Shown: positions 25,192 to 33,959 of the stretch, one piece after another
Layout of the letters: each line of letters starts with the position of its first letter
Numbering within the stretch: position 1 is the first letter of the stretch
NCBI RefSeq assembly: GCF_005233845.1
Contig: NZ_SZQL01000002.1
Coordinates: forward strand, 1-64,000
Direction of reading: 5' to 3'
DNA length: 64,000 nt
From: Ilyomonas limi
GTDB taxonomy: Bacteria > Bacteroidota > Bacteroidia > Chitinophagales > Chitinophagaceae
Position numbers and translations under genes: made by a program
The notes under the pieces: model-generated
The model's input: only the letters and a program-made list of their open reading frames with translations
Databases searched by the model: none
Told to the model about the DNA's origin: nothing

Positions 25192-25950
25192 ATGAAAACA
25201 TTATTAGCAATTTGCTTTTTATCTATATCATTTTTTGCGCAGGCACAAACCGGCACTACCGAACAATTACAACAGGCTAATACATTACTAAAACAATTTA
25301 AAGAGCCGGAAGCATTAGCTATTTACCAGCAAATTGCGGCGCAGCAAGACACAAATGTTGCAGTGCTTGTAAAGTGCGCAGAACTCAACTGCAGCATAGG
25401 CGAACGACAAACCGATAAAGGGGCAAAAGTCACTTATTTTACTACTGCCAAACAATACGCCGATAAAGCACTTGCAGCCGACAGCACCAATGCCGATGCG
25501 TTATATGCCGAAGCATTGGCGTATGCCAAATTATCTTCAACAGAAGAGGAAAATAAGAAAATAGTAGAAGATGTAAAGCAAATGAAACTATATGCCGATA
25601 AAGCGTTGGCCGCAAATCCCAATCATGCCCTTGCAAATTATATAGCAGGCAAATGGCACTACGAAATGCTGGCGCTTAATTGGTTTAAAAAAGCAGCACT
25701 GAAAACTTTTTTTGGCAAAGGCTTGGCAACGCCGGATATTGATTCTGCCATTACCTACATGGAAAAATGTAAAACACTATCGCCATATTTTGTGCAAAAC
25801 TATTTGGATCTAGCTAAAGCATACGGCTACAAGAACCGCCCGGCGCAACAAATAGAAGTATTAACCAAAATGGTAAAGCTGCCAACGCGTACCGCCGATG
25901 ATGTAGCACTAAAAGAAGAAGGCAGAAAAATGCTGAGTGATTTGCAATAG
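25192..25950 (+). CDS. Exported TPR-like protein
   Basis: A 252-residue exported protein with a signal peptide (MKTLLAICFLSISFFAQAQ). The remainder is helical and alanine-rich with repeating patterns such as ALAIYQQIAAQ, YADKALAADSTNADALYAEALAYAKL and YADKALAANPNHALANYIAGKWHYE, which are tetratricopeptide repeats. Such periplasmic TPR proteins scaffold partners; no specific function can be assigned. The ATG at 25192 is chosen because it gives the signal peptide directly. Confidence 0.8.
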   Translation: MKTLLAICFLSISFFAQAQTGTTEQLQQANTLLKQFKEPEALAIYQQIAAQQDTNVAVLVKCAELNCSIGERQTDKGAKVTYFTTAKQYADKALAADSTNADALYAEALAYAKLSSTEEENKKIVEDVKQMKLYADKALAANPNHALANYIAGKWHYEMLALNWFKKAALKTFFGKGLATPDIDSAITYMEKCKTLSPYFVQNYLDLAKAYGYKNRPAQQIEVLTKMVKLPTRTADDVALKEEGRKMLSDLQ

Positions 25951-26000
25951 TTTTTTAACTGCATCAACACAAAGAATTTAATATGTTATCTTCCTTCTTA

Positions 26001-26022
26001 GTCCTTCGCGCCTTTGCGGTTT
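26001..26022. repeat. Word-like intergenic repeat (CTTCGCGCCTTTGCGGTTT type)
   Basis: It lies between two convergent genes, 14 bp before the enoyl-CoA hydratase stop. Similar pieces are at 42271-42298 and, in the opposite sense, at 34599-34626 and 57588-57613. Confidence 0.45.
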
Positions 26023-26036
26023 AATTCATCACGCTT

Positions 26037-26819
26037 TTACAGTTTTTTTTCTTTAAACTTTCTCAGGCACTCTTTGGTATAGCTGCTTAATACCAGTTTG
26101 CCGCTGATGGCAGCCCGCTCCTGCAACAGCATATCCCAATGATCCGTATCGTGCCAGAAAACTTTTTTCATCTCTGCCGCCGCTTCGGGGCTGGTGTGCG
26201 CCAGTGCGCTGGTAAGCCGCGCAATAGCTTCATCCATGCTTTCGGGTGTTGGATGCAACCCGGCATATAAACCTTTTCTTTTTGCCCAGTCGCTGCTGCG
26301 CCATGCCGTACTGTCAATTGCCAGCTCGCTGTATGCCGATAGACCAATCTTCCTTTCCACCGCAGGACCAATGACCAGCGGGCCAATACCAATAGACAGT
26401 TCACTCAGTTTTACATCAGCGCCTTCGAGCGCAATGGTGTAATCGGCAGCGGCGGCAAGCCCAACGCCACCGCCAACACATTTGCCATGCACACGCGCCA
26501 CAATTAACTTGGGGCATTTACGCATAGCATTAATGATGCTGGCAAAACCGTTGAAAAATTGAGCACCCTGTTGTTCATCTTCTATGGTCAGGAGTTCATC
26601 AAAAGAAGCACCGGCACAAAAAGCACCACCGCCGGCCGCACGTAATACAATAACATGAATGTCTATGTTACGTGCGGCACTGTCTATCTCGTGCACCAGG
26701 CTGGCAATAAGAGGTGATGGTAATGAATTGCTTTGCGGATGATAAAATTCAATGATCAGGATATTGTTATGCACTTCTGTTTTTACATAACCATCTTTTG
26801 CATCTGTATCAATTGTCAT
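26037..26819 (-). CDS. Enoyl-CoA hydratase/isomerase family protein
   Basis: A 260-residue crotonase-fold protein. The oxyanion-hole segments GGGAFCAGASFDEL (about 63-76) and VHGKCVGGGVGLAAAADYTIA (about 108-128) are clear. Glutamates sit at both catalytic positions, in KLSELSIGIGP and in AYSELAID, so hydratase activity is plausible. The pathway is not evident: no other beta-oxidation gene adjoins, although etfA/etfB lie 14 kb away. Confidence 0.88.
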   Translation of the reverse strand: MTIDTDAKDGYVKTEVHNNILIIEFYHPQSNSLPSPLIASLVHEIDSAARNIDIHVIVLRAAGGGAFCAGASFDELLTIEDEQQGAQFFNGFASIINAMRKCPKLIVARVHGKCVGGGVGLAAAADYTIALEGADVKLSELSIGIGPLVIGPAVERKIGLSAYSELAIDSTAWRSSDWAKRKGLYAGLHPTPESMDEAIARLTSALAHTSPEAAAEMKKVFWHDTDHWDMLLQERAAISGKLVLSSYTKECLRKFKEKKL

Positions 26820-27403
26820 ACACAGCTATTTTGCAATACAAATGTATGCTTAAAACAATGTAATACAGCCACTTCAAAGACGTGCTTTTCCGCTTGTATG
26901 AATAAAAAGCCTATAAAAATTCTTACAAAGATGGCCGCAGGTTATGCATTAAAAAAGTTCGTGAAAAGCAGCAGTTATCGGTGAAATTGCTGTTAAGTAA
27001 ATGCCGGATATTTGTTTTTATTGCCGCCTATTAAGGAAAGAACTATTTTATAATAAAATATTTATTCCAACAGTCATCCGGCGAATAGATAGGATTGTAT
27101 TGCTAACATATTATAGCCACTTCATTCAATTTGCGGATTAAAAAGCCTGAAGGAATAATAGGATAAACTATCTATCGTAGGAGGAGGTTCCAGAGCCTTT
27201 TTCTGCGGTACATTCCTGTTATATCAATTTCATTCATCTGCTTAAAACTTTTTATTATGTTTGGATAAAGCGCGAAGTGAGCAATTGCATTATTATACAG
27301 CTAATCATTAGCTGACCGTGTGGTAAAAAATAAACTATAAACGGTTTGTCCTGCTGCAAAAAGGAACGTATCTTGACCATAATTAGTACCTTATCAATCA
27401 TCT
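26820..27403. other. Long gap before the aspartyl protease gene
   Basis: The only candidate is a 28-codon frame at 26898-26984 (see separate entry). The remainder is AT-rich with no visible terminator, repeat or protein-like frame. Confidence 0.5.
26898..26984 (+). CDS. Possible tiny basic protein, 28 residues
   Basis: Starts MNKKPIKILTKMAAGYALKK and ends with FVKSSSYR: an arginine/lysine-rich, amphipathic 28-residue frame with an ATG. The ordered composition is suggestive but the length is too short for a firm call, and no family is recognised. Confidence 0.25.
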   Translation: MNKKPIKILTKMAAGYALKKFVKSSSYR

Positions 27404-28618
27404 ATGTTTGCTGCCATACGGAGAAATTTATTGTTTTGTTTGATAGCATGGATTTGCATGTTGCCGGTACGCAGCCTTACGCAGCAAAATGCAGAACCGA
27501 TAGGGCCTGCCAGGCATATTACTACGGTACCTTTTACTATGCTTACGGGGGGTATCGTCATTATACGGGCAACACTCGATTCGCTCCCCGACTCACTCAA
27601 CTTTATACTCGATACCGGCAGTGGCGGTATCTCGCTCGATTCTACCACGTGCAGCACGCTAGGAATAAAACTGCAGCATAGCAACCGCACCATTCGCGGT
27701 ATCGCAGGCATTAAAACAGTTGATTTTGCTTACGGGCATACAATGAACCTGCCCGATCTGTCGGTGGAGAAATTGGATTTTCATGTAAATGATTATGACA
27801 TTCTTACCAGCGTATATGGTGTAAAAATAGATGGCATTATAGGCTACAGCTTTTTCAGGCGGTACATTATAAAGATTGATTATGACAAAATGCAAATGGA
27901 AGTGCTGACACCCGGCGCTATCAAATACCCGCGTGGTGGCACACTGTTAAAACCCCAATTCAGCACACTGGCCATGCAGCGCTTGTATGTAAAAGACCGC
28001 GTGGGCATAACTGCTAAATTTTATTACGATATGGGCGCCGGCTTATGTATGCTGCTGTCTAAGAGTTTTGTAACAGACAGTATGTTTCTTAACACTAAGA
28101 AAAAAATGTTTGAAACGCAGGCGCAAGGGCTTGGCGGCAAGGCAGAAATGAGCCTTACCATAATAAAAGAAATAAGATTAGGACCTTATCGTTTTAGAAA
28201 AGTTCCGACTTATATTTTTAATGACGAATACAATGCTACCTCCTATCCGGCAAGTGGTGGGCTGATTGGCAATGATATATTGCGCCGCTTTAATGTGGTG
28301 CTGAACTATGGCAAGCAGGAAATTTTTATAAAACCCAATAACCGCTATAGAGATTCTTTTGATTATGCTTACACTGGTCTCGGCATTTACCTGATAAATA
28401 ATGAAGTAACAGTGCTGGATATAATGAAGGGCTCTCCGGCAGAGAAAGCTGGCTTTCAGGAGGGCGATGTAGTAATAGGCATGAACAAAAACTTTAGCGG
28501 CAACATACAAGTGTATAAAGCCATGTTGCAAACAATTAATACTACTATATCGGTAATGGTGCGCGATAAAAATGGAGAGCTGATGAAGCGGCAATTAAAA
28601 GTACAAAGTATATTATGA
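27404..28618 (+). CDS. Exported retropepsin-like aspartyl protease with PDZ domain
   Basis: A 404-residue exported protein with a signal peptide to about residue 28. Two retropepsin-like halves are visible: the first has the catalytic FILDTGSGG motif at about residue 68-76 and the flap-like GIAGIK; the second has FYYDMGAGLCML at about 206-217, with Met where Thr is usual, and the GLIGNDILRRF psi-loop segment. The C-terminal PDZ domain (about 323-400) shows GLGIYL, KGSPAEKAGFQEGDVVIGMN. Function unknown; this domain order is common in Bacteroidota envelope proteins. Confidence 0.88.
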   Translation: MFAAIRRNLLFCLIAWICMLPVRSLTQQNAEPIGPARHITTVPFTMLTGGIVIIRATLDSLPDSLNFILDTGSGGISLDSTTCSTLGIKLQHSNRTIRGIAGIKTVDFAYGHTMNLPDLSVEKLDFHVNDYDILTSVYGVKIDGIIGYSFFRRYIIKIDYDKMQMEVLTPGAIKYPRGGTLLKPQFSTLAMQRLYVKDRVGITAKFYYDMGAGLCMLLSKSFVTDSMFLNTKKKMFETQAQGLGGKAEMSLTIIKEIRLGPYRFRKVPTYIFNDEYNATSYPASGGLIGNDILRRFNVVLNYGKQEIFIKPNNRYRDSFDYAYTGLGIYLINNEVTVLDIMKGSPAEKAGFQEGDVVIGMNKNFSGNIQVYKAMLQTINTTISVMVRDKNGELMKRQLKVQSIL

Positions 28619-28968
28619 ACAGGTTATACCATTCTTTACGTCAGCAGCCCGCATTCCTGTTCTTAACTGTTTTTCTCCGATAGTTAAATAAACATACACC
28701 TTCACGCTGAACTAAGTAAGAATTATAGTGCGGTTTAGTTTATAAAAAAGAATAGCATTATAGTCATCTAAACCAGCCTACCTTTTTATCTATACCAATC
28801 ACTTTTTATAAACCACCACCAATTTTAGATGTTTATCTGGCATCTATGTTGTTTATTTGAGCTTCCGTTCAGTATAAGTGCTAATCGGATTGTAAGTTTA
28901 TTTATTACTCACAAATAAACAGGCTTATTTATTTTATTGCATATTGCAACACCATCAAAACACAACAC
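28619..28968. other. Non-coding gap before the OmpA-family gene
   Basis: No gene, repeat or clear terminator is seen. The sequence is AT-rich, and probably contains the promoter of the OmpA-family gene, but no convincing TAnnTTTG element was found. Confidence 0.5.
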
Positions 28969-29796
28969 ATGCAAAAGCTATCATCCAGGTTGTTAATGCC
29001 CGCTGTTGCGCTCGTTCTATTGCTGCTAAGCAGTTGCGTAGCCAAAAAAAAATATTTAGACTCCCAGCTTGCGCTTCGTTATTCTAAAAGCGATAGTGTA
29101 AGGCTGGCTAACCAGGTAAACGATTTGCAACAAACCATTGCCCAGTTGCAGGCACAAATTACTACCCAGCAAGGCAATATTACCGACCTGCAAAATAGGC
29201 TAAACCAAACCGCGCAGGAAGCGCAAAACAAGGGCAGCCAGTTGCAACAAAGTCAGCAGCAATTGGCCGACCAGCAGCAGCGCCTTAAGCAACTGCAATC
29301 GCTGATAGACCAGCAAAAAGCAAAAAGTGACGAGCTGCGTAAGCGTATGTCCGATGCGCTGGTTGGCTTCAACTCCAACGAACTAACCGTATCGCAAAAA
29401 AACGGGCGTGTGTATGTAAGCCTGCAGGAAAGTTTGCTCTTTCCTTCGGGCAGTGCAGTAGTGAATCCTAAAGGCAAGGAGGCACTGGCAAAGCTGGCGC
29501 AGGTGTTGAATGTAAATCCTGATATTTCGGTAAATATTGAAGGGCATACCGACTCTATACCCATTCACGGCAAATACGAAGATAACTGGGCATTGAGCGT
29601 AGCGCGCGCTACTTCTATAGTAAGAATACTGGTAAACGATTACCAGGTAGATCCTATAAGAGTGATCGCATCTGGTCATAGCTCATACGATCCGGTTGCT
29701 ACCAATTCCACACCCGAAGGCCGGGCCGCCAATCGCAGAACAGAAATTATTTTATCGCCTAAACTCGATGAATTGTATAAGTTGCTGGAGCAGTAA
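28969..29796 (+). CDS. OmpA-family peptidoglycan-binding lipoprotein
   Basis: A 275-residue lipoprotein: the signal peptide ends in the lipobox LLSSC, so Cys23 would be lipidated. Residues about 45-125 form a glutamine-rich coiled coil (repeats of QLQQSQQQL type). The C-terminal OmpA domain (about 135-270) has SLLFPSGSAVVNPKGKEAL, the peptidoglycan-binding NIEGHTDSIP segment, ALSVARATSIVRIL and the NRRTEIIL end. It would tether the outer membrane to the cell wall. Stand-alone gene. Confidence 0.93.
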   Translation: MQKLSSRLLMPAVALVLLLLSSCVAKKKYLDSQLALRYSKSDSVRLANQVNDLQQTIAQLQAQITTQQGNITDLQNRLNQTAQEAQNKGSQLQQSQQQLADQQQRLKQLQSLIDQQKAKSDELRKRMSDALVGFNSNELTVSQKNGRVYVSLQESLLFPSGSAVVNPKGKEALAKLAQVLNVNPDISVNIEGHTDSIPIHGKYEDNWALSVARATSIVRILVNDYQVDPIRVIASGHSSYDPVATNSTPEGRAANRRTEIILSPKLDELYKLLEQ

Positions 29797-29888
29797 ACAT
29801 TTTATTTTATACTAAAGCCTTTATTGCAAATACCTGCTGATTTTAAACAGCAGTTGTCCATTGCAGCAAAGGCTTTTATTTTTACCGC

Positions 29889-30341
29889 ATGAATAACATT
29901 TCTGTACGCAGGGCACAAAAAGAGGATTGCGGGCAAATTTTAGAATTGGTGAAAGAACTCGCGGTGTACGAGCGCGCACCGGAAGAAGTAACCGTTACAC
30001 TGGAGCATTTTACCGAAAGTGGTTTTGGCGAACAACCCGTGTGGTGGGCGTTTGTAGCCGAAGAGCATAACATTATCATTGGCTTTGCTTTGTATTACAT
30101 TCGCTTTTCTACCTGGAAAGGACAGCGCATGTACCTCGAAGATTTTGTGGTAACAGAGCAGGCACGCGGCAAAGGCGTTGGCAAGTTGTTGTTTGATAAA
30201 ATAGTAGAAGAAGCAAAAGAAAAAAAGTTCAATGGTATTGTATGGCAGGTACTGGAGTGGAATGAACCGGCAATTAATTTTTATAAAAAATACAATGCAA
30301 AGTTTGATGGTGAATGGGTGAATTGCAGTGTTGAGGTGTAA
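29889..30341 (+). CDS. GNAT-family N-acetyltransferase, diamine/thialysine acetyltransferase-like
   Basis: A 150-residue acetyl-CoA-dependent acetyltransferase. The acetyl-CoA binding motif is ARGKGVGKLLFDKI at about residues 93-106, preceded by the YLEDFVVTEQ strand. The segment ELAVYERAPEEVTVT and the WWAFVAEEHNIIIGFALYY strand are close to spermidine/spermine or thialysine acetyltransferases (SSAT type). The substrate is inferred from similarity of style only. It is convergent with galE. Confidence 0.88.
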   Translation: MNNISVRRAQKEDCGQILELVKELAVYERAPEEVTVTLEHFTESGFGEQPVWWAFVAEEHNIIIGFALYYIRFSTWKGQRMYLEDFVVTEQARGKGVGKLLFDKIVEEAKEKKFNGIVWQVLEWNEPAINFYKKYNAKFDGEWVNCSVEV

Positions 30342-30442
30342 GATGAAGCGGTAAGCTTTGAGCTGTATGTAATTACTTGTAAATAGTAAGCTACTGACTT
30401 ATGTTTACTTTCATACTTTATTATAAAACAGTTTTCCTTTAA

Positions 30443-30480
30443 AAACAAGAGCACGAAGCCTCTGCTTCATGCTCTTGTTT
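30443..30480. terminator. Bidirectional terminator between the GNAT gene and galE
   Basis: AAACAAGAGCA (30443-30453) pairs with TGCTCTTGTTT (30470-30480), and GAAG/CTTC extends the stem inward after one mismatch. A and T runs at both feet allow use in both directions. Confidence 0.85.
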
Positions 30481-30496
30481 AAAACACTTCTGTCCA

Positions 30497-30532
30497 AAGC
30501 TTGAGCTCGCAGCTTGCAACTTGTAGCTTCTT
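30497..30532. repeat. Word-like intergenic repeat (AGCTTGnAGCTTG type)
   Basis: Imperfect repeats of AGCTTG: AAGCTTGAGCTCGCAGCTT then GCAACTTGTAGCTTC. Related segments lie at 30355-30398 and 31700-31727, so copies flank galE on both sides. Confidence 0.45.
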
Positions 30533-31586
30533 AATTCAATACCGGGTTTTGTTTCTTCATCAGTTCTTCATCCTGTTTTACTTTTTGCTCCCACTCCCAG
30601 GCGGTGCGCATCATATCTTTGAGATTGTATTGTATTTGCCAGCCCAATTCATCCACAGCTAACTGGTTATTGGCATAAATGGCTACTACATCACCGGGAC
30701 GGCGCGGACCAATTTTATAATTCAATTGTACACCGGATACTTCTTCAAAAGCGTGAATCGCTTCGAGCACCGTTACGCCGTTGCCGGTACCCAGATTAAA
30801 CACATCGCAATTGGATTTGTTGCGATTATTTTCCAGGTATTCCAATGCCAGCGTGTGTGCATGGGCAATGTCACTTACATGAATATAATCGCGCACGCAA
30901 GAGCCGTCGCGCGTTGGATAATCAGCACCATACACCGTCATTTGTGGCAGTTTGCCAATAGCAGTTTGTGTAATGGCTGGCACCAGGTTTTGGGGCTTGC
31001 CCAGCGGCAACTCCCCAATTTTTATAGATGGATGCGCACCCACCGGATTGAAGTAACGCAGTAAAATAGCTTTTGTACCCGCAACCTGTGCAAAATCGCA
31101 AAGTATCTGTTCGCCCATTTGCTTGGTAGCGCCATACGGCGACTCTGCTTTTTTGATGGGTGATTGTTCCGTTACTGGAATAGCATCGGGGTTGCCATAC
31201 ACGGTACACGAAGAAGAAAAAACAAAACTTGGGATATTAAATTCCTTTACACACTTCAGCAGGTTAATGAGTGAAAACAGGTTGTTTTCGTAATACATCA
31301 ATGGTTCGGCAACCGACTCGCCTACTGCTTTATAGGCCGCAAAATGAATGATGCCGGTAATGTCTTCGTTTTCCTGAAATACAGCCAGCGTATCATCAAA
31401 ATTTTTAAGATCTACTTTATAATTTTTCAGCTTTTTACCTGTTATTTTTTCTATGCCATCCAGCAGGTAAGTAGTAGAGCGGGAGTTGTCATCTATCGAG
31501 ATAACTTCGTAGCCGTTTGCTATTAAATCTACTACGGTATGTGAGCCTATGTAGCCGCAGCCACCGGTAACCAGTATTTTTTGCAT
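30531..31586 (-). CDS. galE: UDP-glucose 4-epimerase
   Basis: GalE interconverts UDP-glucose and UDP-galactose with bound NAD. The Rossmann motif VTGGCGYIGSH is at the N-terminus, the catalytic Tyr-Lys pair is in SPYGATKQMGE (about 150-160), preceded by the catalytic Ser in SSSCTVYG, and NPVGAHPSIKIGE and RDYIHVSDIA fit GalE specifically. The length of 351 residues is close to E. coli GalE (338). ATG 31586 is chosen; the longer frame to 31721 would add 45 residues that do not belong to the family. Confidence 0.95.
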   Translation of the reverse strand: MQKILVTGGCGYIGSHTVVDLIANGYEVISIDDNSRSTTYLLDGIEKITGKKLKNYKVDLKNFDDTLAVFQENEDITGIIHFAAYKAVGESVAEPLMYYENNLFSLINLLKCVKEFNIPSFVFSSSCTVYGNPDAIPVTEQSPIKKAESPYGATKQMGEQILCDFAQVAGTKAILLRYFNPVGAHPSIKIGELPLGKPQNLVPAITQTAIGKLPQMTVYGADYPTRDGSCVRDYIHVSDIAHAHTLALEYLENNRNKSNCDVFNLGTGNGVTVLEAIHAFEEVSGVQLNYKIGPRRPGDVVAIYANNQLAVDELGWQIQYNLKDMMRTAWEWEQKVKQDEELMKKQNPVLN

Positions 31587-31812
31587 AGTTGATTGTTGAT
31601 TGCCGCAAAATAAAGAAAAAAATTTGGTGGTTAGGTGATTAAGGAGTGTTGATAGATGCTGGATGACGGTTGACAGTAACAAAGCTGCTTTATCCTCCAT
31701 AACTCGTAGCTCCAAGCTCATAGTTCGGTATTCCTGGCCTAAATTTTTACTGTTAAACTTTTCTGCTTGCCTTTCCGAATGCAGTTTGCTTTGTTATTTT
31801 GCATCTATTCCA

Positions 31813-32130
31813 ATGAAACCGAAAACAGTCATATCGCTTTTCTGCATTATCGTGCTCCTGTTTCAGGTGTTGCCAGTGCAGCAGTTGGGCAGTATGCTTT
31901 ACAACAATCAAATACAGGAAGAACTCCCTCACGGCGGAACCGAGATAGGAAAATATATGAAGGGTAAGCCTGACTTTAAAAAAGACTTCTGCTGCACACA
32001 CTATTTTGCCGGAATAAATTATATCTATACCAACGCAACCTCTTATATTCATTTTGCTACTGCCTTACCACTCTCTCAGGCGGGCGATATACAAACGCCG
32101 CCTCCCAATATTATTCCATCTTTAGCATAG
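31813..32130 (+). CDS. Small exported or membrane-anchored protein of unknown function
   Basis: A 105-residue protein with an N-terminal hydrophobic segment (KPKTVISLFCIIVLLFQVLPVQQLG), then a polar part with a Cys-Cys pair (DFCCTHYF), two histidines near the end of the helix (HGGTEI, HYF) and a proline-rich end (TPPPNIIPS). I recall similar short proteins in Chitinophagaceae, but no family can be named. It lies 150 bp before the SulP gene in the same direction and may share a transcript with it. A TATTTTGC element lies about 14 bp before its ATG. Confidence 0.65.
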   Translation: MKPKTVISLFCIIVLLFQVLPVQQLGSMLYNNQIQEELPHGGTEIGKYMKGKPDFKKDFCCTHYFAGINYIYTNATSYIHFATALPLSQAGDIQTPPPNIIPSLA

Positions 32131-32280
32131 CATACTACAAATGTGTATGTATTAGTAATAGGTGAAGGACTGCATGTGTTGCAGTCGTTAACATCAACTA
32201 TTATTATTGCTATTTATCTATTATTGGCTGCGTATCAGCCGCAATCATTTTTCTTTTCCGTTATCCAAATTATCAGCATT

Positions 32281-33855
32281 ATGAAAAAATATTTGAATAG
32301 TGCAGGTGCAGACTTTTCTGCTTCTGTAGTGGTCTTTCTTGTAGCATTGCCGTTGTGCCTTGGCATTGCTTTAGGCTCCGGCGCTCCTTTATTTTCGGGT
32401 TTAATTGCCGGTATTGTTGGCGGTATGGTAATTGGCAGCCTCAGTGGTTCGCAATTAAGTGTAAGCGGACCAGCAGCCGGCTTAACCGCCATTGTAGTTA
32501 CAGCTATTGGTAAAATGCCAGCGTACGAAGCCTTCTTATTAGCAGTAGCAGTAGCTGGCGTCACACAGCTAATTTTTGGCTTTATAAAAGCCGGTGTATT
32601 TGGCGATTATGTGCCTTCGAGTGTAATAAAAGGCATGCTTACGGCAATAGGTATTATTTTAATTTTGAAACAAATACCACACCTTGTAGGTTACGACAAA
32701 AACTTTGAAGGCGACACTGCTTTTATGCAGGCAGACAACAATAATACTTTTAGCAGCATTGTAAATGCTATTAGCGGAATTACACCTTTGGCAGTAGTTA
32801 TTGGTGTGGTGTGCCTGGCGGTGTATGTAGTGTGGGATAAAGTATTGTATAAAAAAAGCCGCTTTTTTCAGTTGGTACCTGCACCACTTATTGTGGTAAT
32901 AGTGGGTGTTTTATTAAATGTATTTTTACAAAACGGTTCTTCTCTGATGCTGAAAGAGGAGCACCTGGTAAGCATACCAATTGCGTCTTCTCCAAAGGAG
33001 TTTATTTCCTTCTTTACCATGCCCGATTTCAGTTATATTAATTTGCCCATCGTGTGGACAACCGGGCTTACCATTGCTATCGTGGCAAGCCTTGAAACCT
33101 TGCTGAATATTGAGGCTGCCGATAACTTGGATCCTTACCATCGCGTAACACCCACCAATCGCGAGTTAAAAGCGCAAGGCATTGGCAATCTTGTTTCGGG
33201 CTTGATTGGTGGCTTGCCCATTACATCCGTAGTGGTACGTACGAGTGCCAATATTAACTCCGGTGCTAAAACAAAAATGGCGGCTATCTTTCATGGTATA
33301 TTGCTCTTGCTTTGTGTAGCGCTTATTCCCGGTGTTCTCAATTTAATACCTTTATCTGCATTAGCAGCTATTCTTATTTATACCGGCTATAAACTGGCAA
33401 AGCCAAGTATATTTGCAGACTTATACAAAAGAGGCATTGACCAGTTTATTCCTTTTATTGCTACGGTAGGTGTTATTATTTTTACAGATTTATTGATAGG
33501 AATATTAATTGGCATCGCCATCGGTTTGTTCTTTGTAATCAGGAGCAATTTTAAATCTTCGCTGATGGTGGTACACGATAGCAACCGGTATTTATTTCGC
33601 TTTAGAAAAGATGTATCTTTTTTAAACAAACCATTGCTCAAAAGCAAACTGGAAAAGGTACCGGAAAATTCGTTTGTGCTGATAGACATTATGCGTGCTG
33701 ATTTTATAGATAAAGATGTAGTGGAAGTGATTAATGATTTTAATAAACACGCACAGCTTAAAAACATCAGCGTGGAAGTAAAGCGAAGTACAATGCGGCC
33801 TTCGCACCAGATGATCAGAGCAAAAGACGAAGTACCGGAATTGGAAACTGTTTAA
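32281..33855 (+). CDS. SulP-family anion transporter, likely bicarbonate
   Basis: A 524-residue SulP/SLC26-type transporter with about 12-14 membrane segments. Typical features are the N-terminal DFSASVVVFLVALPLCLGIALGSG, the GLIAGIVGGMVIGSLSGSQLSVSGPAAG region with the anion-site Ser residues, and ASLETLLNIEAADNLDP. The C-terminal 85 residues (LRFRKDVSFLNK ... FVLIDIMRADFIDKDVVEVINDF) form a short STAS domain. The carbonic anhydrase gene follows after 104 bp, and that pairing suggests bicarbonate rather than sulfate as substrate; this is inference. ATG 32281 begins the family's normal N-terminus. Confidence 0.9.
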   Translation: MKKYLNSAGADFSASVVVFLVALPLCLGIALGSGAPLFSGLIAGIVGGMVIGSLSGSQLSVSGPAAGLTAIVVTAIGKMPAYEAFLLAVAVAGVTQLIFGFIKAGVFGDYVPSSVIKGMLTAIGIILILKQIPHLVGYDKNFEGDTAFMQADNNNTFSSIVNAISGITPLAVVIGVVCLAVYVVWDKVLYKKSRFFQLVPAPLIVVIVGVLLNVFLQNGSSLMLKEEHLVSIPIASSPKEFISFFTMPDFSYINLPIVWTTGLTIAIVASLETLLNIEAADNLDPYHRVTPTNRELKAQGIGNLVSGLIGGLPITSVVVRTSANINSGAKTKMAAIFHGILLLLCVALIPGVLNLIPLSALAAILIYTGYKLAKPSIFADLYKRGIDQFIPFIATVGVIIFTDLLIGILIGIAIGLFFVIRSNFKSSLMVVHDSNRYLFRFRKDVSFLNKPLLKSKLEKVPENSFVLIDIMRADFIDKDVVEVINDFNKHAQLKNISVEVKRSTMRPSHQMIRAKDEVPELETV

Positions 33856-33873
33856 ATAACCATTAAGTTAAGC

Positions 33874-33908
33874 GTGAAAAGGGAACATCTCACCGTTTCC
33901 CTTTTCAC
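33874..33908 (+). terminator. Hairpin between the SulP and carbonic anhydrase genes
   Basis: GTGAAAAGGGAA (33874-33885) is complementary to TTCCCTTTTCAC (33897-33908), a 12-bp stem. No long U-tract follows, so it may be a partial terminator or an mRNA-stabilising structure. Confidence 0.55.
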
Positions 33909-33959
33909 CGTTCACCTACTTTAAACAACATAGTATTATTAATAAAGCACCATAACATT

